DNA of 57,995 nucleotides from Rhodocyclales bacterium (GTDB lineage: Bacteria > Pseudomonadota > Gammaproteobacteria > Burkholderiales > Rhodocyclaceae), in assembly GCA_003105015.1 (NCBI GenBank), contig PQAF01000022.1, positions 1-57,995 on the forward strand, given 5' to 3'. Below the pieces are notes generated by a model. That model had not been told where the DNA came from, did no database searches, and worked only from the letters and a program-made list of their open reading frames with translations. Positions 17,254-26,336 of the stretch are shown here, piece by piece (positions within the stretch are counted from its first letter, which is position 1; each line of letters starts with the position of its first letter). A program made the translations under genes and the position numbers.

Positions 17254-18513
17254 ATGCGGTGGCGGACAGGTCGAATCGGTGTGCTGGCGATGGCGTTGCT
17301 GCCGCTTGTCGCGGCGGCCCAGCAGCATGCCGGCCACGCGCCGCAGGCGGACGATGCCGAGGCGCGCCGCCAGCGTGCCTGGGAAGCGCGTCTGGCGGAG
17401 GCCACTCCGCTTTCCGTTGGCGCTGCGCTCGATTCCCGCGGAAGACTCTGGCTGGCGCGAGTGGAGAACCGCCACCTGCTGGTGTCGCACTCGACCGATG
17501 GCGGCCGAAACTTTTCCTCGCCTGTCGCCGTCACGCCGCAGCCGGAAGCGGTGATGGCCGATGCCGAGAACCGGCCGAAGATCGCCGTCGGCGCCGACGG
17601 CTCGGTGCATGTCTCGTGGACGCAGAGTCTCGGCAAGCCGATGTCGGCGCACATCCGCTACGCCCGCTCGACCGATGGCGGGCGCACCTTCACGCCGCCG
17701 ATCATTCTCAACGACGACCGCCAGATCATCAGCCACCGCTTCGATTCGCTCGCCGCCGATGGTCGCGGCCGCGTTGCCGTGGTTTGGCTCGATGCGCGCA
17801 GCCGGACCGACAGGACGGTCAAGAAATCCCCGCAGACCGACGTCGGCCTCTATGCGGCGGTATCGGAGGACGGCGGCGCCACGTTCGGCCGCAACCGCAA
17901 GGTGGCCGACCACAGCTGCCAGTGCTGTCGCACAGGGCTGACATGGACGGCTTCCGGGCCGATTGCCTACTGGCGCCACGTCTTCGGCCGCAACATCCGC
18001 GACTTCGCCATCGCCGGCCTGAACGGCGGCCCCGTCCTGCGCGTCACCGACGACGCATGGGAGATCGACGGTTGCCCGCACCACGGAGGCGGCATCGCGG
18101 TCGACGGCCGCGGCAACCTGCACATCGCCTGGTTCACCAACGGCGAGAAGCGCAAGGGCATCTTCTATCGCCGCATCGCAGGGACTGACTTTTCGAAAGC
18201 GGATGCCCGCCTCGACATGAGCGCGCCGCTGTCGCTGGGCGATCCCGCGCGCCAGGCCGGCCATCCCGCCGTGGCAGCGGCTGGCGACCGCATCCTGCTG
18301 ACGTGGCGGGAATTCGACGGCCAGCGCTTTTCCGCCTGGGCCATGCTGTCGCGCGATGCCGGAACCAGCTGGAGCGCGCCGCAGAAACTCGCCGAGGCGG
18401 CGCAGCAGGCCGACTACGCGCTGCCGCTGATCGACGCGCAGCAGGCATGGGTGGTGTGGAACACCGCCGCCGAGGGCTTGCGCGTGCTGACGGTTGCGGA
18501 GGGCAGACCATGA
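17254..18513 (+). CDS. Exported Asp-box (BNR) beta-propeller with Cys/His motifs
   Basis: 419-residue exported protein (signal peptide about 1-22, then a QQHAGHAP His stretch). At least four Asp-box repeats occur: STDGGRNFS, STDGGRTFT, SEDGGATFG and SRDAGTSWS, typical of sialidase-like propellers. The catalytic Arg triad and Tyr of true sialidases cannot be assigned. Mid-protein it has HSCQCCRTG and later DGCPHHGGG, Cys/His clusters that could hold copper. It lies between the PCuAC gene and a thioredoxin-fold gene and overlaps the latter (ATGA), which points to metal handling rather than sialic acid hydrolysis. A copy of the dispersed motif lies in frame at 18168-18194. Confidence 0.7.
   Translation: MRWRTGRIGVLAMALLPLVAAAQQHAGHAPQADDAEARRQRAWEARLAEATPLSVGAALDSRGRLWLARVENRHLLVSHSTDGGRNFSSPVAVTPQPEAVMADAENRPKIAVGADGSVHVSWTQSLGKPMSAHIRYARSTDGGRTFTPPIILNDDRQIISHRFDSLAADGRGRVAVVWLDARSRTDRTVKKSPQTDVGLYAAVSEDGGATFGRNRKVADHSCQCCRTGLTWTASGPIAYWRHVFGRNIRDFAIAGLNGGPVLRVTDDAWEIDGCPHHGGGIAVDGRGNLHIAWFTNGEKRKGIFYRRIAGTDFSKADARLDMSAPLSLGDPARQAGHPAVAAAGDRILLTWREFDGQRFSAWAMLSRDAGTSWSAPQKLAEAAQQADYALPLIDAQQAWVVWNTAAEGLRVLTVAEGRP
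18168..18194 (+). repeat. Dispersed CGCCGT-N10-CTGACTTT motif, copy E
   Basis: Plus-strand 27-bp copy inside the Asp-box protein gene, encoding YRRIAGTDFS in frame. Five differences from copy A, with the same register and the CTGACTTTTC end intact. Confidence 0.55.
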
Positions 18514-18998
18514 AGCGCTTGGCCGCTGCGCTGCTTTTCCTGTGGTTGGCGCTTGGCGCCGCCGCCGTTGGCGCCGGCGAGCTGCGCCCTTTCACCGCCG
18601 ACAGCCTGACGGCCATCCGGCATACGTTCGCCGGCCGCCCCTTCATCCTGACCTTGTGGTCGCTGACCTGCCACCACTGCGTGAAGGAACTGCAGACCCT
18701 CGGCAGGCTCGCCCGCAGCGAACGCAACCTGCCGCTGGTGATCGTCTCCACCGACACGCCGGCCGAAGCGCCCGAGATCCGTGCCGCCCTGAAGCGCTTC
18801 GGACTCGAGCGCTTCGACACCTGGGTTTTCGTCGACGCTGTGCCGGAACGCCTGCGTTATTCAATCGACCCGTCCTGGCGCGGCGAACTGCCGCGCAGCT
18901 ACCTGTTCGACTCGGCGCACCGCCGCGAGGCGCATTCCGGAATGTTGAGCGAGGCACAGCTCAGGAACTGGCTGCGGCAGAACCGCCAGGCGAGGTAA
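18510..18998 (+). CDS. TlpA-like thioredoxin-fold protein with CHHC motif
   Basis: 162-residue exported protein. A signal sequence or membrane anchor (1-22) is followed by a thioredoxin-like fold with LWSLTCHHCVKEL: an active site of the CxxC type, here C-H-H-C. The ProCys loop is replaced by LPRSYLFD. It is translationally coupled to the Asp-box gene. Family members reduce disulfides or deliver copper in the periplasm (TlpA, Sco, ResA). The His residues between the cysteines and the PCuAC neighbour favour a copper-transfer or cysteine-reducing role, which is inference. Confidence 0.75.
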   Translation: MKRLAAALLFLWLALGAAAVGAGELRPFTADSLTAIRHTFAGRPFILTLWSLTCHHCVKELQTLGRLARSERNLPLVIVSTDTPAEAPEIRAALKRFGLERFDTWVFVDAVPERLRYSIDPSWRGELPRSYLFDSAHRREAHSGMLSEAQLRNWLRQNRQAR

Positions 18999-19029
18999 TC
19001 GGATTTCATTGCAATCACAGGGAAGTATC

Positions 19030-21474
19030 ATGGGAAAGAAGAAAAACAGGATTCGGGGGGGGCAGAATGCCCGCGCTGACGGACGGCATGCCGCGACCGG
19101 CCGAATCGCGCTGGTTGTCGCCCTTGCCTTGAACATTCCGCAATACGCGCTGGCGGAAGAGGAGAAGCAATTCGACGAAATGCTCGTCAAGAGCGACAAG
19201 CCGGCGGTGCCGGCCAACGTGCCCTCGACCACCGAGAGCTTCACGGCCAGACAGATTGCCGAGAGCGTCAATTCGGTTTCCTCGGCCGGCGCGCTGCAGT
19301 ACGTGCCGAGCGTCCATGTCCGCGAGCGCTTCATCGGCGACGTCAACGGCGGCCTGGCAATGCGGATGTACGGCGTCAATTCCAGCGCAGAGACCATCGT
19401 CTATGCGGACGGGTTGCTGCTCTCCAACTTCCTGACCAACAGCTGCTGCCCCGGCCCGCGCTGGGGCATGGTGTCGCAGCACGCCATCGACCGCGTCGAC
19501 GTCATGTACGGTCCCTTCTCGGCCCTGTATCCCGGAAATTCGGTGGGCGGTGTGGTGCTGATGACCACCCACATGCCGACCCGGTTCGAGGCGCACGCGC
19601 AGCTGGACGCCTTCACCGAGAATTTCAAGCTGTATGGCACCGACAAGAGGTTTAACGGCGTGCATGGCGCCGCCACGATCGGCAACAGGATGGGCGACTG
19701 GTCGTTCTGGCTGAGCGCCGACCGGCTGGACAACCATAGCCATCCGACGGATTTCACCTCCGCGACGGCCAAGACGGGGGCTCCGGCGGCGGCAGGACAG
19801 TACACCGTGGTCACCGGCGCGCATTTCGACCGGGACATCGCGGACCGCCCCCGGGTCATCACGGCCGCCACCAGCATGGACCACACCGTCAAGGATGACG
19901 CGACCCTGAAGATCGGCTACGACTTCTCGCCGACCGTCCGCGCGGTCTACACCTTCAACGTCTGGCAGAACACGTCCGACAAGCGGGTCGAAAGCTATCT
20001 GAAGGATGCGGCCGGCAATCCAATCTACGGCACGAGCACGGCGGCGGGCCCCTACCGCTATGTCCGCATCAACGGCAGGGACTATTCCGTGACGGCGCCA
20101 AGCACCAGTCACGCAGAAGCCGAGTATTTCATGCACGGCTTGTCGGTGAAGTCGCAGACCGGGGGAACCTGGGACTGGGAAGTGGCAGGCAGCATCTTCA
20201 ACCAGAATAAGGATGTCACCCGTGCGTCGTCGGGCAACTTCGGCCGGACGCCGAGCACGGCGGCGACGGCAGGGACGATCACGTTTGCAGACGGAACGGG
20301 CTGGCAGAACCTGGACCTGCGCGGCGAATGGCGTCCGGGCGGCAATCTGCGCAGCGAGCACCAGGTCAGCTTCGGCTTCCACACCGACACTTATACGACG
20401 AGGACGGACCAATACCGGCTGGCGGCAGGCAACTGGGAGACCAGCAACCCGGCCACCTTGAACACGAATTCGAGGGGGGTGACGTCGACCAACGCGATCT
20501 ATCTGCAGGATGCCTGGCAGATTTCGCCGAACGTGAAGCTGGTCGTCGGGGGACGCGAGGAAAGGTGGGAAGCTTCCGATGGCAGCAACTATGCAAACGG
20601 GAGAAACGTAAGCTACAAGGACAAAGCCCTGCGGGCCTTTTCTCCCAAGGGCTCGCTCTCCTATCAGGCGTCCGACGTGCTGGCGCTGCGGGGCTCCGTC
20701 GGCCGCGGGGTCCGCTTCCCGACCGTCGGCGAGCTGTTCAAGAACGTCGGCATCACCCGCGTCGGCGGCGGTGCGCCGACTGCCGCGGAGATTGCCGCGT
20801 TTCCGGCACCCTACAACGTGGCGCTGACCAATAACCCGAACCTCAAGCCGGAGACCGCCGATTCCTGGGAACTCGTCGCCGAGCGGTTCCTGCCCAATGG
20901 CGTGTGGAGAACCTCGCTGTTCGGGGAGGAGAAAAAGGATGCGCTCGTTTCGCAGGCCGACATTACGACGCTGCCCGGGTTCAGCATCAGCAGCGTGCAG
21001 AATGTCGACAAGGTGCGCACCTACGGCGTCGAAACATCGCTTCAGGTGAACGATCTATGGGTACGCGGCCTGAATCTTTCCGGCAGCATTGCCTACATTC
21101 ACTCCAGGATCGCGAAAAACACCGCGAATCCGGGGCTCGAGGGCACGCAGCTGCCGCTGATTCCGGTTTGGCGCGCCTCACTGCTGGCCGTGTACCGCGC
21201 TTCGGATGCGCTCTCGTATAGCCTGGGGTGGCGTTACAGCGGAAGGCAGCACAGCGGCCTCTACGACACGGCAGCGGGGCGATATCCCGATCCGAATCCG
21301 GATGTCTATGGCGGACGCAGCAATTTCAGCGTGTTCGACGCCAAGGTGCTGTACAGGTTCGCAAAGCAAATGACAGCCTCCGTCGGCATCGACAACATCG
21401 GCAACGCCAAGTATTTCACTCTGTACCCCTACTCACAACGGACCTTTTTTGCCAGCGTGAAGTTTGACTACTGA
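19030..21474 (+). CDS. TonB-dependent outer-membrane receptor, probably for copper or a metal complex
   Basis: 814-residue receptor. A long basic N-terminus (KKKNRIRGG) precedes the signal helix ALVVALALNIPQYALA. A plug domain spans about 50-180 with MRMYGVNSSAETIVYADGLLL and RVDVMYGPFSALYPGNSVGG, then a 22-strand-type barrel ends in FASVKFDY. A Cys pair with a downstream Met (NSCCPGPRWGM) sits in the plug where a substrate loop is expected. This is reminiscent of Cys/Met ligands in copper porin-receptors such as OprC, though not the same motif. ATG 19030 is chosen over upstream in-frame codons because GGGAAG precedes it. Base composition is less GC-rich than its flanks. tonB-exbBD follows. 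Confidence 0.88.
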   Translation: MGKKKNRIRGGQNARADGRHAATGRIALVVALALNIPQYALAEEEKQFDEMLVKSDKPAVPANVPSTTESFTARQIAESVNSVSSAGALQYVPSVHVRERFIGDVNGGLAMRMYGVNSSAETIVYADGLLLSNFLTNSCCPGPRWGMVSQHAIDRVDVMYGPFSALYPGNSVGGVVLMTTHMPTRFEAHAQLDAFTENFKLYGTDKRFNGVHGAATIGNRMGDWSFWLSADRLDNHSHPTDFTSATAKTGAPAAAGQYTVVTGAHFDRDIADRPRVITAATSMDHTVKDDATLKIGYDFSPTVRAVYTFNVWQNTSDKRVESYLKDAAGNPIYGTSTAAGPYRYVRINGRDYSVTAPSTSHAEAEYFMHGLSVKSQTGGTWDWEVAGSIFNQNKDVTRASSGNFGRTPSTAATAGTITFADGTGWQNLDLRGEWRPGGNLRSEHQVSFGFHTDTYTTRTDQYRLAAGNWETSNPATLNTNSRGVTSTNAIYLQDAWQISPNVKLVVGGREERWEASDGSNYANGRNVSYKDKALRAFSPKGSLSYQASDVLALRGSVGRGVRFPTVGELFKNVGITRVGGGAPTAAEIAAFPAPYNVALTNNPNLKPETADSWELVAERFLPNGVWRTSLFGEEKKDALVSQADITTLPGFSISSVQNVDKVRTYGVETSLQVNDLWVRGLNLSGSIAYIHSRIAKNTANPGLEGTQLPLIPVWRASLLAVYRASDALSYSLGWRYSGRQHSGLYDTAAGRYPDPNPDVYGGRSNFSVFDAKVLYRFAKQMTASVGIDNIGNAKYFTLYPYSQRTFFASVKFDY

Positions 21475-21487
21475 AACGTCGTCGAAA

Positions 21488-22096
21488 ATGATCCGGAAAC
21501 CGGAGACGGAGCGCGCTGCGGGATTCCTGCTGGTCCTGGCCGTGCATGCCGCCGCCTTGTGGGGGTTGTGGAGCCACCGCATCCTGGTGGTCCCGGACGA
21601 GGTGGTGACGCTGTTCGTCGAGACGATCACCACGCCGCCGCCTCCGCCGAAAGAGACGCCGAAGCCGGCCCGGCTGGAAAAGCCCAGGCCGGCGGAGAAG
21701 CTGCGGCCCCAGCAACTGGTCGCCGAGGCACCGGTGAGTTCGCCGGCGGAACCCGTGGCGCCTCCGCCGGCGCCGCCGGTCGAGGCGGCGCCGGTGAAGC
21801 CGGCGGGCCCCATTACGCTTGGCGCCGAATTGGCCGTCGCCTGCCCCGAACGCAGGGCGCCCAACTATCCGCCGCTGTCGCGCCGGCTGGGCGAGGAGGG
21901 CAAGGTGGTGCTGCGCGTGGAGCTCGACGAACAAGGCAACGTCAGCGCGGCGCGCGTGGCCACGGCGAGCGGATTTTCCCGCCTCGACGAGGCGGCGCTG
22001 GCCGCCGTGAAGACCTGGCGCTGTAACCCGGCGCGACGCGACGGCCAGCCGGTGCGCGCCGTGGCCCTGCAGCCCTTCAAGTTTGTGCTGCAGTGA
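21488..22096 (+). CDS. tonB: TonB-family energy transducer
   Basis: 202-residue inner-membrane protein that spans the periplasm to energise receptors. It has an N-terminal helix (GFLLVLAVHAAALWGLW), a Pro-rich stretch (PPPPPKETPKP and PPPAPPVE, about 50-110), and a TonB C-terminal domain with YPPLSRRLGEEGKVVLRVELDEQG and KTWRCNPARR. ATG 21488 is used. An in-frame TTG at 21464 would overlap the receptor stop and add eight residues, and no strong ribosome site separates the two. It is a dedicated partner of the receptor immediately upstream, with ExbB and ExbD downstream. Confidence 0.9.
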   Translation: MIRKPETERAAGFLLVLAVHAAALWGLWSHRILVVPDEVVTLFVETITTPPPPPKETPKPARLEKPRPAEKLRPQQLVAEAPVSSPAEPVAPPPAPPVEAAPVKPAGPITLGAELAVACPERRAPNYPPLSRRLGEEGKVVLRVELDEQGNVSAARVATASGFSRLDEAALAAVKTWRCNPARRDGQPVRAVALQPFKFVLQ

Positions 22097-22123
22097 TCGC
22101 CGTATCCGGGAGACTGACTTTTT
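22097..22123 (+). repeat. Dispersed CGCCGT-N10-CTGACTTT motif, copy D
   Basis: The only clearly intergenic copy. It starts directly after the tonB stop and fills most of the 45-bp gap to exbB. Four differences from copy A over 27 positions. Confidence 0.6.
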
Positions 22124-22141
22124 CTGATTGAAGGATTCGCC

Positions 22142-22870
22142 ATGAATGAAAGCCTCGGCTTTGCCCATTTCCTTTCGCAGACCGATGCCGTCGGACGCAT
22201 CGTGCTGTTCCTGCTGCTCGCCCTCTCGGTGGCGAGCTGGTACCTGATCCTGACCAAGGGGCTGGCGAACTTTCTCGCCGGCCGTCGCGCCGCGGCCTTC
22301 CTGCGGCAGTTCTGGGCCGCCGGCTCCCTGCAGGACGTCAACGCCATGCTGGCGCAACGGCCGCTCGACAGCGCCTTCGCCGAGCTGGCGCAGCAGGCGC
22401 TGGGCGCCGCCGACGACAACAGCCAGCAGGGACTGCAGCGGCTTGCCGCCGCCGGCGGGCCGGGGGAGTTCCTCACGCGCGTGCTGAGGAACGGCATCGA
22501 CCAGGAGGCGGCGCGCGTCGAGCATGGCCTGACGCTGATGGCCTCGGCCGGCTCGGCGGCGCCCTACGTCGGCCTGTTCGGCACGGTCTGGGGCATCTAC
22601 CACGCCTTGGTGCAGATCGGCATGAGCGGGCAGGGTACGCTGGACAAGGTGGCCGGCCCGGTCGGCGAGGCGCTGATCATGACGGCGCTCGGCCTGGCGG
22701 TGGCGATTCCGGCGGTGCTGGCCTACAACGCCTTCAGCCGGCGCAACCGCATCTGGCTGGCGAAGCTGGATGCCTTCGCCCACGACCTCTACGCGCTGAT
22801 GACGGTCGGCGCCAAGAGCAACAGCTCGGCGGGCGAGGTGCGCCCGCTGCGCGCCGTCGCACCGCGCTGA
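22142..22870 (+). CDS. exbB: MotA/TolQ/ExbB proton channel protein
   Basis: 242-residue inner-membrane subunit that with ExbD harvests the proton gradient for TonB. Three transmembrane segments: about 17-38 (RIVLFLLLALSVASWYLIL), about 130-155 (GSAAPYVGLFGTVWGIYHAL, the family GLxGTVxGI motif) and about 175-200 (ALIMTALGLAVAIPAVLAYN). ATG 22142 is preceded by GAAGGA. It is followed 14 nt later by exbD. Confidence 0.93.
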   Translation: MNESLGFAHFLSQTDAVGRIVLFLLLALSVASWYLILTKGLANFLAGRRAAAFLRQFWAAGSLQDVNAMLAQRPLDSAFAELAQQALGAADDNSQQGLQRLAAAGGPGEFLTRVLRNGIDQEAARVEHGLTLMASAGSAAPYVGLFGTVWGIYHALVQIGMSGQGTLDKVAGPVGEALIMTALGLAVAIPAVLAYNAFSRRNRIWLAKLDAFAHDLYALMTVGAKSNSSAGEVRPLRAVAPR

Positions 22871-22884
22871 GCGAGGACCGGATC

Positions 22885-23304
22885 ATGGCGATGGGAAGCT
22901 TCGACGGGCGCGGCCAGCAGGGGCCGATGGCGGAAATCAACGTGGTGCCGCTTGTGGACGTGATGCTGGTGCTGCTGGTGATCTTCATCGTCACCGCGCC
23001 GCTGCTCACCCACTCGGTGAAGATCGACCTGCCGAAGGCCTCGAGCAGCCCGAACCTGACGCGGCCGGAGCACGTCCAGCTCGGCATCCGCGAGGACGGC
23101 AGCCTGCACTGGAATGGCGCGGTGGTGGCGCTGGAAGAGCTCGAATCGCACTTCTCCGCGGCGGCGATGCAGCAGCCGCAGCCGGAACTGCACATTCGCG
23201 CCGACCGCCTGGTGCCTTACGAACGTGTCGCGCAGGTGATGAGCAAGGCCGCCAAGGCCGGGCTGGTGCGCATCGGCTTCGTCACCGATCCATCTCAGCG
23301 CTGA
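22885..23304 (+). CDS. exbD: ExbD/TolR-family transport energisation protein
   Basis: 139-residue protein with a short cytoplasmic N-terminus containing MAEINVVPLVDVMLVLLVIFIV. The Asp of this transmembrane helix (D25 in PLVDVM) is the proton-carrying residue of the family. A periplasmic domain ends with RADRLVPYERVAQVM. It completes the tonB-exbB-exbD set. Its 3' end overlaps the convergent RND pump gene by 10 nt. Confidence 0.93.
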   Translation: MAMGSFDGRGQQGPMAEINVVPLVDVMLVLLVIFIVTAPLLTHSVKIDLPKASSSPNLTRPEHVQLGIREDGSLHWNGAVVALEELESHFSAAAMQQPQPELHIRADRLVPYERVAQVMSKAAKAGLVRIGFVTDPSQR

Positions 23305-26300
23305 CTGCGGCGCGATTCCACCAGGGAGTACACCGCCGGCACCACCACCAGCGTCAGCAGCGTCGAGGAGATCATGCCGCCGATGACGGCGATCGACAGC
23401 GGCTGGTTGGTCTCCGCGCCGGCGCCCAGGCCGAGAGCGGCGGGAAAGAGGGCGAGGATGACGGTGGCCGAGGTCATCAGCACGGGCCGCATGCGCGTCG
23501 GGCAGGCGTCGCGCAGGGCCGCATCCACCTGCATGCCGCCCTCGCGGCGCTGGTTGGTGAGATCCACCAGCAGGATCGAGTTCTTCGCCACCAGGCCGAT
23601 CAGCAGCACCAGGCCGATCATCGAGTAGATGTTGAGCGTCTGGCCGAACAGCCACAATGCCGCGACGCCGCCGATGATGGCGAGCGGCTGCGCCAGCATG
23701 ATGATCGCCGGCTGCAGGAAGGAGTTGAACTGGCTGGCGAGCACCATGTAGAGCAGCACCAGCGCCAGCGAGAAGGCGAAGGCCATGTACTTCTGCGTCT
23801 TGCCGAACTCCTCCGCCTGCCCGACGAGCTTCACCTGGTAGCCGGCCGGCAGGATCTCGGCGGCGACCTCCCGCAGCTTGGCGACGGCCTCGCCGAGGGG
23901 GATGGTCGGCGAGGCGTAGAAGGTGGCGGCGTATTGCAGGTCGAAACGCCCGATCACCGCCGGGCCGAGGCGCTCGCCGAACGAGGCGACGCTGTCGAGG
24001 CGCACCAGCTTGCCGTCCCTGGCCCGCAGCCAGATCTTCGACAGGTCGGACGGCTGCGTGAACTCGCCCTCGCGGGCCTTGACGCGGATGTCGTAGCGCT
24101 GGCCGTCGCCCGGCTCGTCGTTGAACTTGGCGATGTCCACGCCGCCGGTGAGCATGTTGACGGCGAGCGCCACGTCCTGCGAATTGAGCTGGGCGGCGGC
24201 GATGCGCGTGCGGTCGGGCTGGAACACCAGTTGCGGCAGGTCGAGCTGGAGGTCGGTGTCGAGCCGGCCGATGCCGGCGGTCTGCGACAATCTTTGCTGC
24301 AGCTCGCGCGACAGGCGGCCCACCTCCTGCAGGTTCTCGCCGGCGAGCACGAACTGCAGCGGTTCGCCGCGCTGGCCGCCGACGATGGGGTAGGGCGCGG
24401 CGAAGACGAAGGCGCCCGGCACGGTGGCCAGTTCCTTGCGCAGCTTCGGCAGCAGGTCCTGCTGTCGGACTGTGCGCTCCTGGCGCGGCGCCATGCGCAC
24501 GACGACCAGGCCCTGGTTGACCTGGCCGGCCGAACCGAAGCCGATCAACGCGAACTCGGTGACGATCTCCTTGTGGCGGTCGAGGATGGCTTCGACCATG
24601 CGCAGGCGCGAATCCGTGTAATCGATGCTGGAGCCGAGCGGCGCGCGCAGGCGCACCAGGAAGCGGCCCTCGTCCTGCTCGGGCGTGAAGGTCTTGCCGA
24701 TGCTGGCGAAGAAAAAGGCGCTCGATGCGACTGCCATCGCAGTCAGCGCGACGACCTTCCAGCGGTGGGCGAGTGCGGCGTCGAGCAGGCGGCGGTAGAA
24801 CCGCTCCATGCCGCCGAGGATGCCGTCGAGCAGGTGATAGACGCGGCCGTGCGACTTCTCCACCTTCAGGTAGCGCGAGCACAGCATCGGCGTCAGCGTC
24901 AGCGAGACGAACAGCGACACCATCACGCCGAAGGTGACGACCACGGCGAAGGAGCGGAAGAACTGGCCGATGATGCCGGAAAGGAAGATCACCGGGGCGA
25001 AGATCGACACCAGCGACAGCGTTGCGGCGATGACGGCGAAGACCACCTCGCGGCTGCCGTTGACGGCGGCGGCAATCGGGTCGGGATCGATCTCCTCGCG
25101 GTGGCGGAAGATGTTCTCCAGCACCACGATCGCGTCGTCCACGACGACGCCGATGAGCAGCAGCAGCGCCAGAAGAGTGAGGGAGTTCAGCGTGTAGCCG
25201 AAGAAGTAGATGACGGCGATGGCGCCCATCAGCGAGACGGGAATCGCCAGGGCGATGATCAGGGTGGAGCGCAGCGAGCGCAGGAAGAACCACACCACCA
25301 GCGAGGCGAGCAGGGTGCCCTCGATCAGGTGCTCCTTCAGGGAGCTGACGATCTCCTGGATGAAGACGGCGTCGTTGGAGACGATGGTGATGCGCATGCC
25401 CGGCGGCAGCTGCGGGCGGATCTCGTTCTCCAGCCGTGCCAGCACTGCCTCGGTGATGGCGACGGTGTTGGTGTTGGCCACCTTGACGATGCCGAGGCCG
25501 ACGGTGGTCTCGCCGTTGAAGCGGGCGAGCTGGCGGTTGTCGGCGAGGCCGTCCTCGACTTGGGCCACGTCGGCGAGCCGGATCGGATAGCCGCCCTTGT
25601 AGCCGAGGATCATGCCGGCGAGGTCCTCGATGCGGTGGAACTCGAGGTCGAGCTTGACCAGCGCCTCGGTGGCCTGGCCGACGACGAAGCCGCCGGCGAG
25701 CTGGACGTGCTCCTTGGCAAAGGCCTCATTGATGTCCTGCGCTGTGATGCCGTGGGCGGCCATGCGTGCCGGCAGGAGGTTCACCCGGATGGTGCGGTCG
25801 CGACGTCCGCCCAGCCGTACCTCACCGACGCCGTCGATGCTCTCCAGCCGCTTCTTGACGACGTTGGCGGCGTACTGGTTGAGCTGCTGCTGGGTGCGGT
25901 CGCCCTGCAGCGCCAGCCACATGATCGGCTGGGTATTGGTCTCCACCTTGGCCACCACCGGCGGATCGGCGTCCTTCGGCAGCCGGCGCAATACCTGGTT
26001 GAGCTTGGCCTGCACCTCGTTGAAGGCGATGTCGACGTCCTTCTCCAGTGCGAAGGTGATGTTGACCTGCGAGACGCCCGGGGAAGAGGTGGACTGGATG
26101 TGCTCGATGCCCGGCACCGTGTTGGCGGCCGACTCGACGAGGTTGGTGACGCTGGCGTCGACGATGTCGGGGTTGGCGCCCTTCACCGTCGTCGTCACCG
26201 AGATGACGGGGAACTCGATGTAGGGGAAGCGGTCCATGCCGATGCGCTGGTAGGCGATGAGGCCGAACAGCACCAGCACGGCGTTGAGCATCCACGCCAG

Positions 26301-26336
26301 GACATGGCGCCGGATGGAAAGCTCGGGCAGGGTCAT
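23295..26336 (-). CDS. RND multidrug-type efflux pump, HAE1 family inner-membrane subunit
   Basis: 1013-residue AcrB/MexB-like proton antiporter. Beginning LSIRRHVLAWMLNAVLVLFGLIAYQRI, it has two large periplasmic loops and about 12 helices. Proton-relay residues are in place: the adjacent Asp pair in GVVVDDAIVVLENI (TM4) and the Lys in GLVAKNSILLVDL (TM10). QPLSIAVIGG and the closing VVPAVYSLVE are family features. It overlaps its adaptor by 4 nt. No TolC-type outer-membrane gene lies in this operon, so it probably uses one encoded elsewhere, or possibly the one at 54.1 kb. Substrate unknown. Confidence 0.92.
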   Translation of the reverse strand: MTLPELSIRRHVLAWMLNAVLVLFGLIAYQRIGMDRFPYIEFPVISVTTTVKGANPDIVDASVTNLVESAANTVPGIEHIQSTSSPGVSQVNITFALEKDVDIAFNEVQAKLNQVLRRLPKDADPPVVAKVETNTQPIMWLALQGDRTQQQLNQYAANVVKKRLESIDGVGEVRLGGRRDRTIRVNLLPARMAAHGITAQDINEAFAKEHVQLAGGFVVGQATEALVKLDLEFHRIEDLAGMILGYKGGYPIRLADVAQVEDGLADNRQLARFNGETTVGLGIVKVANTNTVAITEAVLARLENEIRPQLPPGMRITIVSNDAVFIQEIVSSLKEHLIEGTLLASLVVWFFLRSLRSTLIIALAIPVSLMGAIAVIYFFGYTLNSLTLLALLLLIGVVVDDAIVVLENIFRHREEIDPDPIAAAVNGSREVVFAVIAATLSLVSIFAPVIFLSGIIGQFFRSFAVVVTFGVMVSLFVSLTLTPMLCSRYLKVEKSHGRVYHLLDGILGGMERFYRRLLDAALAHRWKVVALTAMAVASSAFFFASIGKTFTPEQDEGRFLVRLRAPLGSSIDYTDSRLRMVEAILDRHKEIVTEFALIGFGSAGQVNQGLVVVRMAPRQERTVRQQDLLPKLRKELATVPGAFVFAAPYPIVGGQRGEPLQFVLAGENLQEVGRLSRELQQRLSQTAGIGRLDTDLQLDLPQLVFQPDRTRIAAAQLNSQDVALAVNMLTGGVDIAKFNDEPGDGQRYDIRVKAREGEFTQPSDLSKIWLRARDGKLVRLDSVASFGERLGPAVIGRFDLQYAATFYASPTIPLGEAVAKLREVAAEILPAGYQVKLVGQAEEFGKTQKYMAFAFSLALVLLYMVLASQFNSFLQPAIIMLAQPLAIIGGVAALWLFGQTLNIYSMIGLVLLIGLVAKNSILLVDLTNQRREGGMQVDAALRDACPTRMRPVLMTSATVILALFPAALGLGAGAETNQPLSIAVIGGMISSTLLTLVVVPAVYSLVESRRSQR

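Noticed and set aside
15298..18264. Very long open minus-strand frame (about 988 codons) across regB and the copper genes
   Set aside because: It is antisense or out of frame to well-supported genes, has Arg/Ala/Gly-biased low-complexity sequence and no family motifs; high GC content keeps such frames open.
17254..18513. True sialidase
   Set aside because: Asp boxes are structural only; the catalytic Arg triad and Tyr are not recognisable, and the neighbours concern copper.
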